Shown: positions 36,661-47,610, counted from the stretch's first letter. The stretch: 64,000 nucleotides of DNA from Adiantum capillus-veneris (GCA_014529385.2 CM043944.1:46584268-46648267); one strand, 5' to 3'. The notes: a model not told the origin generated them from the sequence alone. Translations and numbers: made by a program.

Positions 36661-38340
36661 AGGAAAAAAATTTGGTGGCAGGGCATTTATCCATCAACCA
36701 TATTGAATTTTTCATTAATTGATTCACCTTTGAAAAAAAGTGCAAAGGTAGATATAGACCCAAAATAGTCACCCACAAGACAATATAACCATTAACTCCA
36801 TCATCCATAGTACTTATTGTTTGCAAAATAAAGATACAAAACTGACAAGCATGAATTGATGAAAGTAAATCAATGACAATTGTACACATAGGCAAAATCA
36901 CTTGATTGTTAAACTTTGCAAATGTAATAGTTACAAACCATTGTCATTATTTAAAAAATATACATGGTTTTCAAAAAGACGTATAAAAGTCGTCTCATGA
37001 TACATAAGCTATGACAAAAAGAAACTAATGCTATCTAGCTATGGCTAAACTCACGTCGTCTAATCAGATGTCTCATCGCGTCCAAGCGGCGTATCTATCG
37101 GACTCTGCAAAAAAAAACAATACGACAGCTTTTTGTAAGTATAAACATATAGCGATGTTTATAAAACAATACAACAAATAGAAAAGAATAAACCCTAATA
37201 CTAACCATGCCGCCGCGAGAACTCAGAATGTCCATAAGGGCGTTTAGGCCCTTCCTGCCTGCGTACTCACGCTCGTACGGTGTGGGATCACGTCCTGTCA
37301 TCGACCACTGTCAAAACATACAAAGAATCCATTATGTTAGAATTTAAAAACCCATAAACCCTAAACTATCAAACATAGAGAGCAATGCAAAAACACTTAC
37401 AAAATCGGCCTCAATTGATGCCCACCCGCCGCTCCCCAAGTGGTGCGAGCTCCCTGCCTCTACTCGCGCTCTGGTTGCCTCCTTTTGTTGCTTCCACTTG
37501 TCGAGATTCTCGCGCGCTGCTTTCTTCGCATTCTTCCAATCTTCTTTGGCCAGCCAATCTGGTCTGTTCCACCCATGCTTGATTGCTTTTTGCACTTCAG
37601 AACGCTTGTGCTTGCAGTATTCGTGCATTCGAACCTTCATCACGTCTTCATTGAAGCGGTCATCCCGTGTTAAAACGGGAAACTCGACATGAAGCATGTT
37701 GATGACTCTGTCTTTTAAATCATTCGATACTTCACTCCAGGTGTTTAGTATGTAGTGTCATAACACCTGAGAGCAAAGACTGTGCATGCGCGAAATCATC
37801 TTCTTGCCTTCATCATCCAAGATGATGCCGCTGCTGATGTCGATGGAGTAAGGCAAGCCCTCTCGCCGCTGACGCGTGAACCTGGGTGTCCCGGCAGGGG
37901 TCTCTAATGGCATGTCGATGGGGGTACAGACGTCAGGTGTCTCCACCAGAGTCTGAGCCCCGAAGCGAGGAGTGTCCACTGGAGTGACTCCTGGAGGAGT
38001 AGCTAGTGGTGTGTAGCTGCTGGGAACGGCAGTCAGCCGTGCAAAACCTGGTGTCGATGGCGATGTTGTGGCTGGTGTCGGGACTGGCAAAGAAGGGGAG
38101 GGTAAATATCCTCGTCGAACACGAGGCGGTGTCCACGCATCGGCGGCGGTATCCCCACAACAACCGCCACGGCCACTACTAGAGCGTCGGTGCCTAGACG
38201 AGTGTGAAGATCATCTCGTCGACACCGAAGCTTCGGAGCGCACTAAATGCTCTGAAACAGAGGGAGATGTGGATGGAGTAGGAACGCACGATGGTGCGCC
38301 AGAGCGATGACGCTCCACGTACCTTTGTCTCTACTAGGAT

Positions 38341-38345
<5 letters not shown>
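36661..38345 (-). pseudogene. Second CACTA gene (Transposase_24-like), X unit 1
   Basis: Exon 1 remnants lie at 37,397-38,345, exon 2 (MTGRDPTPYEREYAGRKG) at about 37,206-37,313 and the last short exon near 37,110. The product type is the Ptta/En/Spm Transposase_24-like protein, compared with the open 323-codon exon in Y at 39067-40035. The N-terminus is cut off by a (GA)n tract at 38,341. Near it the codons that read Gln-Gln in Y are TAG-TAG. Further stops and frameshifts split the exon. Exon 2 keeps the intact acceptor GACAG before TGG. Confidence 0.85.
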
Positions 38346-38420
<75 letters not shown>

Positions 38421-38462
38421 ACATGCATAAACTTGAGTGATGGAAGAGGCAAGATCGATAAT
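38341..38462. repeat. Microsatellite junction between X unit 1 and nested Y
   Basis: About 80 nt of (GA)n replaces the 5' end of the X gene and is followed by GCACATGCATAAAC, which belongs to the flanking cassette. Then comes TTGAGTGATGGAAGAGGC, which belongs to the spacer of X units 2 and 3 (compare 49,530). At about 38,460 the sequence switches to the left interior of Y (ATAGACCCAAAATAG). The junctions show microsatellite-associated rearrangement. Confidence 0.8.
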
Positions 38463-38730
38463 AGACCCAAAATAGTCACCCACAAGACGCATTGTTTGCA
38501 AAATTGACAATTGTACACATCATAGGCAAAATGAATTGATTGGCAAATGTAATAATGACAATTGTACAACATCATAGGCATAAAGAATTGATTGGCAAAA
38601 GGAACTGCGGTGACAAATGTAATAATATACATGGTTCAAAAAGACTTATAAAATCCGTCTCATGATACATAAGCTATGAGAAACCCTAAACTAATGCTAT
38701 CTAGCTACGGCTAAACTGACGTCGTCTAGT

Positions 38731-38975
38731 CAGACGTCTCATCGCGTCCAAGCGGCGTATCTGTCGGATTCTGCAAAAAAAGATAATAAGACAGCTTTCA
38801 GTAAGTATAAACATATAACGACATTTATAAAACAATACAAAAAATAAAAAAGAGTAAACCCTAATACTAACCATGCCGCCGTGAGAACTGAGAATGTCCA
38901 TCAGGGCGTTTAAGCCCTTCCTGCCTGCGTACTCGCGCTCGTACGGTGTGGGATCACGTCCTGTCATCGACCATT
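38731..38975 (-). pseudogene. Second CACTA gene of Y, exons 2 and 3
   Basis: Exon 2 encodes TGRDPTPYEREYAGRKGLNALMDILSSHGGM and ends at a GTTAGT donor near 38,873. A short last exon encoding NPTDTPLGRDETSD follows (about 38,731-38,772). In the X copies the acceptor is GACAG before TGG; in Y it is GACAA, so the AG is lost. Use of the next AG, 13 nt downstream, would shift the frame. The full protein is therefore probably not made. Confidence 0.65.
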
Positions 38976-39066
38976 GTCAAAACATACAAAGATTTCATTA
39001 TGTTAGAATTAAAAAACTCATAAACCCTAAACTATCGAACATAAAGAGCAATGTGAAAACACTTAC

Positions 39067-40035
39067 AAAATCGGCCTCAAATGATGCCCATCCACCGCTC
39101 CCCAAGTGGTGCGAGCTCCCTGCCTCTACTCGCGCTCTGGCTGCATCCTTTTGTTGCTTCCACTTGTCGGGATTCTCGCGCGCTGCTTTCTTCGCATTCT
39201 TCCAATCTTCTTTGGCCAGCCAATCTGGCCTGTTCCACCCATTCTTGATTGCTTTTTGCACTTCGGAACGCTTGTGTTTGCAGTATTCGCGCATTCGAAT
39301 CTTCATCAAGTCTTCATTGAAGCGTTGATCCCGTGTTGGAACGGGAAACTCATCATGAAGTATGCTGATGACTCTGTTTTTTAAATCACTTGGTACTTCA
39401 CTCCATTTGTTTAGTATGTAGTGTCTAAACAGCTGAGAGCAAAGACCACGCATGCGCGAGATCACCTTCTTGCCGTCATCATCCATGATGATGCCGCCGC
39501 TGAAGTCGATGGAGTAAGACAAGCCCTCTGGCCGGTGACGCGTGAACCTGGGTGTCTCGGCAGGGGTCTCTAGCGGCGTGTCGATGGGGGTACGGACGTC
39601 AGGTGTCTCCACCGGCGTCTGGGCCCCGAAGCGAGGAGTGTCGAGTGGGGTGGCTCCTGGCGGAGTAGGTAGAGGTGTGTAGCTTCTAGGAACAGTCAGC
39701 CGTGCAAAACCTGGCGTAGATGGCGATGCTGTGGCTGGTGTGGGGGCGGGCAAAGAAGGGGAGGGTAAAGAGCCTCGTCGAACACGAGGCGGTGTGGAGG
39801 CATCGGTGGCGGAATCCCCACAACAACCGCCACCGCCACCACTAGAGTGCCGGTGTCTAGACGAGTGTGAAGCTCGTCTCGTCGACGCCGAAGCTTCGGA
39901 GCGCGCCGAATGCTCTGAAAGAGAGGGAGATGCGGATGGAGTAGGAACGCGCGATGATGCGCCAGAGCGATGACGCTCCACGTACCACTGTCTCTGCTGC
40001 GGTGACAAAGTAGAAAGAAACTCCTCATCATCCAT
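39067..40035 (-). CDS. Second CACTA gene of Y, exon 1, open (Transposase_24-like)
   Basis: 323 open codons from MDDEEFLSTLSPQQRQWY (ATG at 40035, just after a splice-acceptor-like TTTAATGCAG) to ...GGWASFEADF, ending exactly at a GTAAGT donor (39066-39061). The first 150 residues are Ser/Pro/Thr-rich with Arg (low complexity). The conserved part, about 170-320, has the pattern seen in plant En/Spm-family Transposase_24 proteins (YSIDFSGGIIMDDDGKK; NKWSEVPSDLKNRV; KHKRSEVQKAIKNGWNRPDW). The role is inferred to be binding of subterminal repeats, as for TnpA. This is the only undamaged CACTA exon of any length in the window; the three X copies are broken. Confidence 0.8.
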
Positions 40036-40097
40036 ACCTGCATTAAACACATGAATATTTAAACTTAATATTGAATGAATAGAGTAGACAATGACGC

Positions 40098-40858
40098 AGT
40101 CACTTCGTCACCACATTGTTGTGCGCTTTTCAATTGGTTGTGCAACCATCTTAAGCTCATGAAGGTTGGCAGGCTCTCCAGAACCGCTGGATAGTGCATC
40201 GGTGGTCGTCTTCCCCGTCTCCACTCGATTCGTGCCCTTTGTCGCTCTTGCTTTGCATCCTCATATTGTGAAATCCACTTTTGCATCACTGGATTGTGAA
40301 GCATGCAAAATCGGTTGATTTTAGCCTCTAGATCTTCCATCATCTTCTTCTCAACACCGAGATGCACATGACAATCCCAGATATGCGCTCATCATCTATG
40401 GTTCGCCATAGCGTGTCCCGGGATTTATCAAATCAGTCTAGCCACTCTCCAATGTACACTAGGGACTCTGATACCAACCAACCTTCTGCCATGCTACCCT
40501 CCGGACGTGCCTTTTGACGCACATATCCCTTAAGCGTTTTCATGAAACGTTCTAAGAAGAACATCCATCTGGAATGAACTGTGCCAGCTATTTCCACCTC
40601 ATCAACTATGTGAACAAGAAGATGCACCTGAATGGTTAGCATTGTAGTAGGAAAATGTTTCTCAAACATGCACACAAGCTCCGCAGCATTTAGTTTGGCG
40701 AATGGTATGGAGTCTACGTTGATCTCCTTTTGTGAGATCCATTGCACCAGCTTTGCAAGTTTGTAGATTGTGTTACCGATGTCGAGAGACAAACATCCCT
40801 CAATGGCAACCGGTACAATAAACTGTAAAGTATGTGCAGCAATGATATTAAAGTCCAC
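40098..40858 (-). pseudogene. Y TNP2 C-terminal half (DUF4218 and linker), DUF4216 deleted
   Basis: DUF4218-type sequence runs from MDFNIIAAHTLQFIVPVAIEG to YIGEWLD, then a TGA (Gly in X) interrupts, and a missing base near 40,368 shifts the frame before LGVEKKMMEDLEAKINRF. The linker ends at about 40,098 and jumps directly into the spacer of the second gene (ATTGAATGAATAGAGTAGAC). The DUF4216 tail seen in X (54,338-55,156) is therefore deleted. Nucleotide similarity to the X copy at 55,320-55,979 is high. Confidence 0.85.
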
Positions 40859-41162
40859 ATTTTATGCAATGATATTAAAGTCCACTATGAACGTACCTGA
40901 CACATTTTATGCCAATCGTGTGACTTCAAACCGGTAAGCTTTCCTTCTTTAGTAAAACACGTTCGGAGCAAGTGCATTACGCCAGTGGGGGTCCGCAAAG
41001 ATCGAATGGTCTCTTATACTTTGCGTTCTTGGGCTCCTGTGAAAATCCATGGTGCTTTAGGGAGTTTTATCGATCCATCAGACGCTGTTTGCGGCCAATA
41101 TTGCTCCATACGATCCACATTTCTAAGGTCAACTCTGGCTCCCAAAGTATATTTCTTGCCGG

Positions 41163-42323
41163 TCAGATGGCCCATAGTAGATTACCCACATTCTTGAATA
41201 TGTGCATTGGATCGAGCAAGTGATTGATCATGAGTCGGGGCCAGTATGGTAACTCGTACCATAGAGATAGTCTCTTCATCCCTGGAGGCAATCCGTCATC
41301 GCACATCTCCTTCTGCTCTAACCATGCTTGTGCAGACATCCTTGGTGGCTCTCTTCCCAAAAAGCCGTCGCGTAACACATGATTCTCTGGAAGATACGCT
41401 TGATGACCTTCGTAGATTTGCTTCTTCAATGAGGGTGCCCTACGTGCATTCAGTCTAGGTCCACATGTGACACATACTCTGTATCCGCTTGTTTGAAGCC
41501 CTGCATGTATACACATGATAATAGATCAACTATGGGAAAAAACAAGATTTACAGTGTCTGAGTGAGGAGTGTCAATAGATCACCTGAGCATTCTGTTAGC
41601 CCGGGATAGTCATGCATGGTCCACATTAGAATGCCTCTGATCAAAGCATTCCGTCGTTCTATGTGTCGGCTCATATCCACCACCTCTATGCCAATCCACA
41701 ATTGTTGTAGCTCTTCCAATAGTGGACAAAGATACACATCCATATTCCCCACTTTATATCGCCCTGGCACAATCAAGCTTAGCCATAGGTGCCCCTTCTT
41801 CGTAGTCAACCACGGGGGAATGTTGTAGTTGACGATGACAACGGGCCATACACTGTAAGATGTTGATCTTTGACCAAATGGATTTACGCCATCCATAGCC
41901 AGGCCTAAGCGCAAATTTCGAGCTTCCCTAGCAAAAGCCGACCATGTTCCATCTATATGTTTCCAGGCTACGCAATCTGCAGGAATTCGTAGCACACCAT
42001 CCGAAGATTTATTCTCCTCATGCCATGATGCTAGGGCGGCCATGGACTTACATTCGAAGAAATTCTTGATGCGAGGAAGCAGAGGTAAATGTCGCAAAAC
42101 CTTTTGTGGAATTTTTGTCCCGTGGAGATCTACTCGATATCTTTCGGAATCACATTTCGGACACTTCTCCATGTTTATGTATTCCCCTCTGAAAAGAATG
42201 CAGTCATTAGGACAAGCGTGGATAGAATTGTAATCCATCCCCAAGTTTCGCAAAATCTTTCTTGCTTCATCTCGGGAATCTGGCATCACATTGTCAGCTG
42301 GTAGTATGTGCTCTTTCAGCAAT
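41163..42323 (-). pseudogene. Y TNP2 transposase core (Transposase_21), one frameshift
   Basis: Two exons: 41584-42323 and 41500 downward, joined by TCAG/GTGATC and GCAG/GGCTTC splice signals. Motifs in order are CPNDCILFRGEY, CPKCDSERYR, LGLAMDGVNPFGQRS (conserved Asp), NIPPWL, MHDYPGLTECSG, CVTCGP and LLDPMHIFKNV, which carries the conserved Asp and His of TNP2 transposases. A one-base deletion near 41,170 (GGGCC where X has GGGATC) shifts the frame right after NLLW. Downstream residues match X in another frame. Without that lesion the core would read through. The gene lies 5' of DUF4218 as is usual for plant CACTA. Confidence 0.9.
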
Positions 42324-42419
42324 CTACACAACATAAAAATATGATACAGTCATGTAAAAATCTATCAGATCATTATACATTTAGAGTTTTATTAAAGTAA
42401 ACTAATTGTAATAGATCAC

Positions 42420-42952
42420 CTGAAAAGCGTTGTGACGCTAGTGTCACTCCATCCAAACTTTGCCTGCATGTTGAGAAGAACCAGGAGTGCTTTCAATCTA
42501 GACATACGTGCTCCATTATACAATGGCGTATTGGCTTCACTTTTCATATCATCATAGATAAGCCTTTCTGAATCCATGATCGTCTCGATCATTTCATCAA
42601 TCTCGGGCTCAAACATTGCCTCGTTGGGAATGTGCTCTGCATGATCATCCCCCGAGCTGTCAGAGGCTACATCTTGTGGCCTCACATATGCTGCTTGACC
42701 AAAGCGCCTGCGAACACGCCTATTGGGTTGCAAGATGGCTGCTTGTTGGCCAGCGTCAGAGTCCGACGAGTTATAATTGGCAACAACTCGATCTATAATA
42801 GATGGATCGAACTCGCCAAATTCGCGAACGTGCTGCAAAGAAACACGTCTTGTCCGTCGCACAGCATGCTTGCATTGATTACAAGGACATAAGACCCTCG
42901 TTGAGAGATAGGTGTTTCGGTTGGACGGTCCCACATCCTCGTCACTACTCAT
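42420..42952 (-). CDS. Y TNP2 first coding exon (transposase-associated domain)
   Basis: 178 open codons start MSSDEDVGPSNRNTYLSTR and end at a CTTTTCAG/GTGATC donor. The N-terminal part has the Transpos_assoc pattern of plant CACTA transposases (STRVLCPCNQCKHAVRR...VSLQHVREFGEFDPS, with the CPC..C cysteines). This is followed by an acidic stretch (SDSSGDDHAEHIPNEAMFEPEIDEMIETI). Phase continues into exon 2 at 42323. X lacks this exon: in X the intron sequence TTTTATTAAA near 57,524 joins directly to upstream DNA. Confidence 0.85.
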
Positions 42953-43014
42953 AATGAGGATAAAAAACTTATAACGTGGACAACAAATTTAATATTCTAT
43001 TGGCATTCTTCGTC

Positions 43015-43072
<58 letters not shown>

Positions 43073-43488
43073 ACCTCACATTCTCTAGTCATGTCCAATC
43101 CCCGCACACCTCGGTCTAGAGGTGCACGGAGATCAGAACCACCGGGTTATAATCTCGTCTTTATTGGTCAATACCTATATTTGTGGGTACAAGAAATCTA
43201 CACACCCACGTCTACATGATACTGCATGTAGTGGACAAAACCCCTTTGCCTCTTCTCTAGCTGTAGCACTTCACAGCATCTTAACATCTTTTCACAGTAG
43301 ATCTTTTCACTGTTCGTCTAACTCTAAACCCTAAACCGTAAGTAATTCTTGCGTGGACTCGATCTAACGTAAATAAACGTAAATCTAACTAAAAATAAAC
43401 CTAAATCTAATTTAACGTAAGTCTACATCTAACCTAATTTTTAACGTCTTTTGGGATAGTTTCCTACGACGTTAAAACTCTCTTCTTC

Positions 43489-43528
<40 letters not shown>

Positions 43529-44603
43529 ACCTAAATAAACCTAACTCTAATCTAATATAACATAAATCTAAATCTAACGTAAATTATGTTATATTAAAAA
43601 CAAAGAACTAAACTAACAGGGATTATAAGAACCTTAAAACTGATTTAACACATAATTTTTCACATAACTCGGCAAGAGTTGGCATTCTCATCACTAAAGA
43701 TGTGAGAGTTAACTTCCGGCGGTGACGCTGCCTCATCTCCATCCACATCTGACGACAGCAATTGGCCCTTTAGACCGTTCTTGCTCTTGTTACTAACTTT
43801 GAAGTTGTTGTTGAATGACTAGAGGTTGTCTAGATGGTCATTGTGTCGGGGATGTAGTGACTCTTGCCGCCCTGAAGATCCACCTTCTTCCCTATCTTCT
43901 GAAGACATTTCACCAGTACTTTTGGATCGACGGAGCCCACCATGAGTGAAGGCAGCAATACCCTATATTCCATTGAGGGCTTTCTTCACCCGCTTCATGC
44001 AGGCATCGCAGTCTATGGAGACCTAAATCTAATCTAATATAACGTAAATCTAAATCTAGCGTAAATAAATGTAAATCTAGTTAAAAATAAACCTAAATCT
44101 AATTTAATGTAAGTCTACATATAACCTAATCTTTAACGTCTTTTAAGATAGTTTCCTACGACGTTATAACTCTCTTCTTCTTGTGTGTGTGCGCGTGTGT
44201 GGATGTGTGTGCCAATAAAAAGAGATAAATGGTATAACCTTTCTATCACCCATGCCAAGTATGATAGATTGATTATGCCATTTCCCTCTTGAATAATAGG
44301 TCTTGAGTTCAACTCCTCGTCGGCTAGATCTTTAGGTCTTTTAATTTTAATTAGTTTCCTACGACGTTAAATTAGTTTCTCTCTCTTTCTCTCTCAATGT
44401 GTGCGTTTTTTGGATCGTATGCATGTTTTCTCTCTCTTTTCCTCTCTCAATGTGTGCGTTTTTTGTTTATGCATGTTCTCTCTCTCTTTTCCTCTCTCAA
44501 TGCGTGCGTTTTTTGTTTATGCATGCTCTCTCTCTCTTTTCCTCTCTCAATGTGTGTGTGCATTCTTTGTTTATGTATGTGTGTGTGCGTTTTTGTTTTT
44601 GTT

Positions 44604-44639
<36 letters not shown>

Positions 44640-44757
44640 AACACTATGTGTGTGTGTGTATGTGTGTGTGTGAGAGAGAGAGAGAGGGAGAGAGAAAGAG
44701 GGGAAGGGAACATGAGAATGAGGAGAGGGAAGCAGCATACCTGGCTCTCCTTCCTCT

Positions 44758-44793
<36 letters not shown>

Positions 44794-44798
44794 AGAAG

Positions 44799-44840
<42 letters not shown>

Positions 44841-44870
44841 CGTTACCTGCTCCTTGCTTGAGGGCGCCGA
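42953..44870 (-). promoter_or_regulatory. Y 5' region: microsatellites, AT-rich array, duplicated blocks
   Basis: Upstream region of the Y transposase gene. It holds a (CT)n tract (43,019-43,070), a segment at 43,190-43,330 that is the inverted counterpart of the cassette tail at 36,270-36,395, AT-rich TAAATCTAA-type repeats, (GT)n tracts, and a block at 43,355-43,505 repeated at 44,048-44,200 (both contain AGTTTCCTACGACGTT). Near 44,750 CCAG/GTATGC and near 44,850 GAGCAG/GTAACGC are donor-like sites on the minus strand, consistent with a spliced, non-coding leader. Confidence 0.55.
43655..44025 (-). pseudogene. Captured fragment of a heavy-metal-associated (HMA, HIPP-like) gene
   Basis: On the minus strand from 44,022 the sequence reads VSIDCDACMKRVKKALNGI then a stop. 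About 40 bp further on, in another frame, it reads MVGSVDPKVLVKCLQKIGKKVDLQ. Together these match the two ends of a plant HMA domain (CxxC metal site, then V.G.VDP..L...L.K.GK). A third frame continues FNNNFKVSNKSKNGLKGQLL, resembling the Lys/Asn-rich linker after the domain in HIPP proteins. The middle of the domain is deleted and two frame changes are present. GC content is higher than in the surrounding AT-rich DNA. It lies between the two copies of a 150-bp direct repeat. Confidence 0.7.
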
Positions 44871-44897
44871 AAAACTCAGATCTCAGATCTGAGTTTT
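44871..44897. other. Conserved palindrome in Y
   Basis: 13-bp arms AAAACTCAGATCT and AGATCTGAGTTTT around a single C. X has an equivalent palindrome with 11-bp arms around a single G at 58432-58454, in the same place between the right subterminal repeats and the leader donor site. Confidence 0.8.
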
Positions 44898-44924
44898 TGG
44901 GCGCGCTCGGTTATTTTTTTACCC

Positions 44925-45061
44925 AGCCGGCGTCGCTATGAGCGTCGCTATGAGCGTCGCAAATTTCTTTGTAAATTTGCGACGCTCATAGCAACGCCGG
45001 GAATTATTTTTTTTGAGCGTCGCTGTGTGAGCGTCGCTAATATGAATAGCCTTTTGTAGTG
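44925..45061. repeat. CACTA right end and subterminal repeats of Y
   Basis: Ends GCCTTTTGTAGTG, the inverted complement of CACTACAAAAGGC, matching the left-end CACTACAAGAGG. It contains about six GCGTCGCT/AGCGACGC motifs. It is followed by GTG and then X spacer. Confidence 0.9.
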
Positions 45062-45201
45062 GTGGTGGAGCTGCATGTGACCATGGTTTGACCAGGATGT
45101 GAGCGCAAAATCAAAAGAGCGTTATACAACATGGAAGGTACTTAGAGAGCCAGAGTTTTTACAAAACGTAGAAAAATTGTTCAAATACAATATTTATGGC
45201 T

Positions 45202-45980
45202 TTAAGAGATCTCTCTCTCATCCTTGCATAGCTTAGCATAACTCCCTATATCTCTATAGAGCTCTCTGTTTAAACAGATGTCCTCCGCTTCATTTTGTAG
45301 ATCCTCTGCATGCACCCCATAAAGAGTAGCAGCTTGATGTTCGTCTTGCAGCACCTCAACGGCTTCTGACTGAGCATCTTCTCCGATCTCCTCCATTGAT
45401 GCCGTTGTGATTGGCACATTGTAGCCTTCATACGTCCGTGCACTACGAGGGGCTACCTCTATGACGTACCACCAGTTTGATGCAGACTTTGTAGGATGAA
45501 ATATCACCTGCCAGAGCCACATAACTTACATAATAGCTTCCAAGCACATAAATTCTAAAATGGGATGTTAACTATTTATATACTTACTTGTTCACAATGC
45601 TCGAGTAGTACGAAAGTGTCTCTTAGGTCAGTCCATTTCTTAGTTGAATCCACCTCAAGAAAACCAGACTCTCCTCTACGCACAGTAGTGTTGCGACCCT
45701 CCATGATTATCTTGAACCTTTGCACATCGAACAAGTCGACAAAAAATCCTCTATAATCGATCCTCAAAATCTCTTATAGCGTGCCGAAGTAAGTGAGTTC
45801 CACCACCACAGGATCTGCATCAGAGGACCGTCATCAACTACACTCTTCAAATTTTGCCATGATTCCACAATCTTGAGTAAAACGCTTTTTGTCGATCCGT
45901 TCCACTCTAAAATGTCGACCTTTACACCATGCTGCTGTGTATGACTTATACTACAACCAACAAAGATTATGAGTGGCCGT
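45202..45980 (-). pseudogene. X TNP2 DUF4216 tail, unit 1
   Basis: Exon with LRIDYRGFFVDLFDVQRFKII ... FVLLEHCEQ, a GTAAGT donor near 45,585, an intron, then VIFHPTKSASNWWYVIEVAPRS and an acidic tail to the stop at 45202. DUF4216 is the usual C-terminal domain of plant CACTA TNP2 proteins. A TAA shortly before ILRIDY interrupts the frame and is shared with units 2 and 3. This copy is cut off from its N-terminal half by the unit 2 boundary at 46,155. Confidence 0.8.
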
Positions 45981-46039
45981 TCAAACATCTAGAAAGTCAC
46001 TAGTTGTACATTGCAAACTTACCTTGGTCCCGCAACCCC

Positions 46040-46154
46040 GAAAGTGCTCCCACTCTTCCTCAGTCACTTCTTCACCGCACTGTTGTGCGCTTTTCAATTG
46101 GTTGTGCAACCATCTTAAGCTCATGAATTTTGGTAGGCTCTCCAGACCCATCGG
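46040..46154 (-). pseudogene. X TNP2 linker fragment, unit 1 end
   Basis: Matches the linker exon at 55,201-55,319 (SLRWLHNQLKSAQQCGEEV) and stops abruptly at GGATAGTGCCAG, where unit 2's flanking cassette begins. The same truncation occurs at 50,640-50,756. Confidence 0.8.
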
Positions 46155-46199
46155 ATAGTGCCAGCTATGCTCTTCTCTCTCTCATGTTCCCTTCCCCTT

Positions 46200-46275
<76 letters not shown>

Positions 46276-46288
46276 CCATTGTGTCTTT

Positions 46289-46324
<36 letters not shown>

Positions 46325-46387
46325 ACATGCATAAACAAAAAACACATACACACACACACATGCATAAACAAAGAATGCAGACACACA

Positions 46388-46436
<49 letters not shown>

Positions 46437-46476
46437 AGTAAAGGAGAGAATGAGAGAGATACATATATATATGAAA

Positions 46477-46521
<45 letters not shown>

Positions 46522-46527
46522 AAACAA

Positions 46528-46564
<37 letters not shown>

Positions 46565-47350
46565 TTGACTTAAGATTTAAATAGATTAGATTACATTTAG
46601 TTTTATGTTTATGTTGAGTTTAAGATTAAATTAGATTTAAAATTAGCTAGCTATGTTAGATTTAAATTAGATTACATATAGGTTTAGGATTTAAGATTGG
46701 ATTAGATTTAGATTTATGTTGAGTTTAAAATTAGATTAGATTTAAATTTAAGATTAAGACTAAATTTAAGATTAACTAGATTAAATTTAGGTTTAGGTTA
46801 GATTTAAAATTAGATTAGATTTATGTTTATTTTGAATTTAAAATTAAATTAGATCTAGGTTTATGTTCGATTAGATTAGATTTATGTTAGATTTTAGTGT
46901 ATGTCAATAAAGGCTTTGACCAAAGAGCAAACACTAGTTACACAACAATATGTATATTCCCATCAGATTTTGACACCTATTAACTCACACACTAACCATA
47001 TTAAATTAGCCGCGAATCACCATATGTTCAATTAGGTTAGATTTAAAATTAGATTTTGGATTTAGTTTTTATATTAAAGTCTACCTTCGAGATTACGATA
47101 AAAAAAATTTAGAGTTAGGCGAACGGTGATCCCTCTCTTCCTCTCTACGAATGTGACCTTAAGTTGGAAAGCTTTAAACAACATGATACTCAGATTGGAA
47201 GCCAACATGTAATGTGCTAAGTAATCCCTCAAACAAAGATCTGTTGTGAAGAGATGTTAAGATTCTGTGAATTGCTATAGCTAGAGAAGAGGCAAAGAGG
47301 TTTTGTCCACTACATGCACTATCATGTAAACGTGACTGTGTAGATTTCTC
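46155..47350 (+). repeat. CACTA-flanking cassette, copy 2
   Basis: Second copy of 35121-36398, with the same order of CT, CA and GA tracts, TTAGATT array (about 46,560-46,895) and unique tail. Its left junction is in the TNP2 linker. Confidence 0.9.
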
Positions 47351-47610
47351 CACTACAAGAGGTTCTGTGCTCTTGTGACGCTTTTAGCGACGGAAATACA
47401 CTAGGTTTTTATAACCACAGCGTCACTAAGAGCATCGCTACCAGCGTCGATACGGGAACGTCGCTATAACAGTCTTTATAAGCGTCGATATAAACGTCGC
47501 TATATAGCGATGGCTATAGCAACGATTATAACGATGCTGCAGAGCCATATATAGTGATGCTTATAGCGACGTTGCAGAGCCTTATATAGCGACGTTCATA
47601 GCGATGCCCG
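47351..47610. repeat. CACTA left end and subterminal repeats, X unit 2
   Basis: CACTACAAGAGGTTCTG followed by AGCGACG/CGTCGCT motifs, a near copy of the end at 36399. Confidence 0.9.

Larger units (their letters stand above)
38463..45061 (-). mobile_element. CACTA element Y, left end missing
   Basis: Y contains a second gene (38,731-40,035), a TNP2 gene (40,098-42,952), a long 5' region with a captured host-gene fragment (42,953-44,870) and a right terminus ending TAGTG at 45057-45061. Its own left CACTA end and about 350 bp of subterminal DNA are absent. The right flank continues into X spacer (GTGGTGGAGCTG), which is seen uninterrupted at about 49,655 and 54,220. Loss of the left end also explains why no 3-bp target duplication can be found. 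Confidence 0.75.

Noticed and set aside
43310-43600. Telomere-like repeats (CCCTAAA, TAAACCTAAA)
   Set aside because: The units are irregular AT-rich words, with only isolated CCCTAAA matches; there is no run of regular TTTAGGG repeats.
36399-45061. A single intact 8.66-kb CACTA element from 36399 to 45061
   Set aside because: The ends look paired, but the 3-bp flanks differ (CTC and GTG), the second gene is present twice in between, and a mixed junction lies at 38,341-38,463. A nested model fits better.
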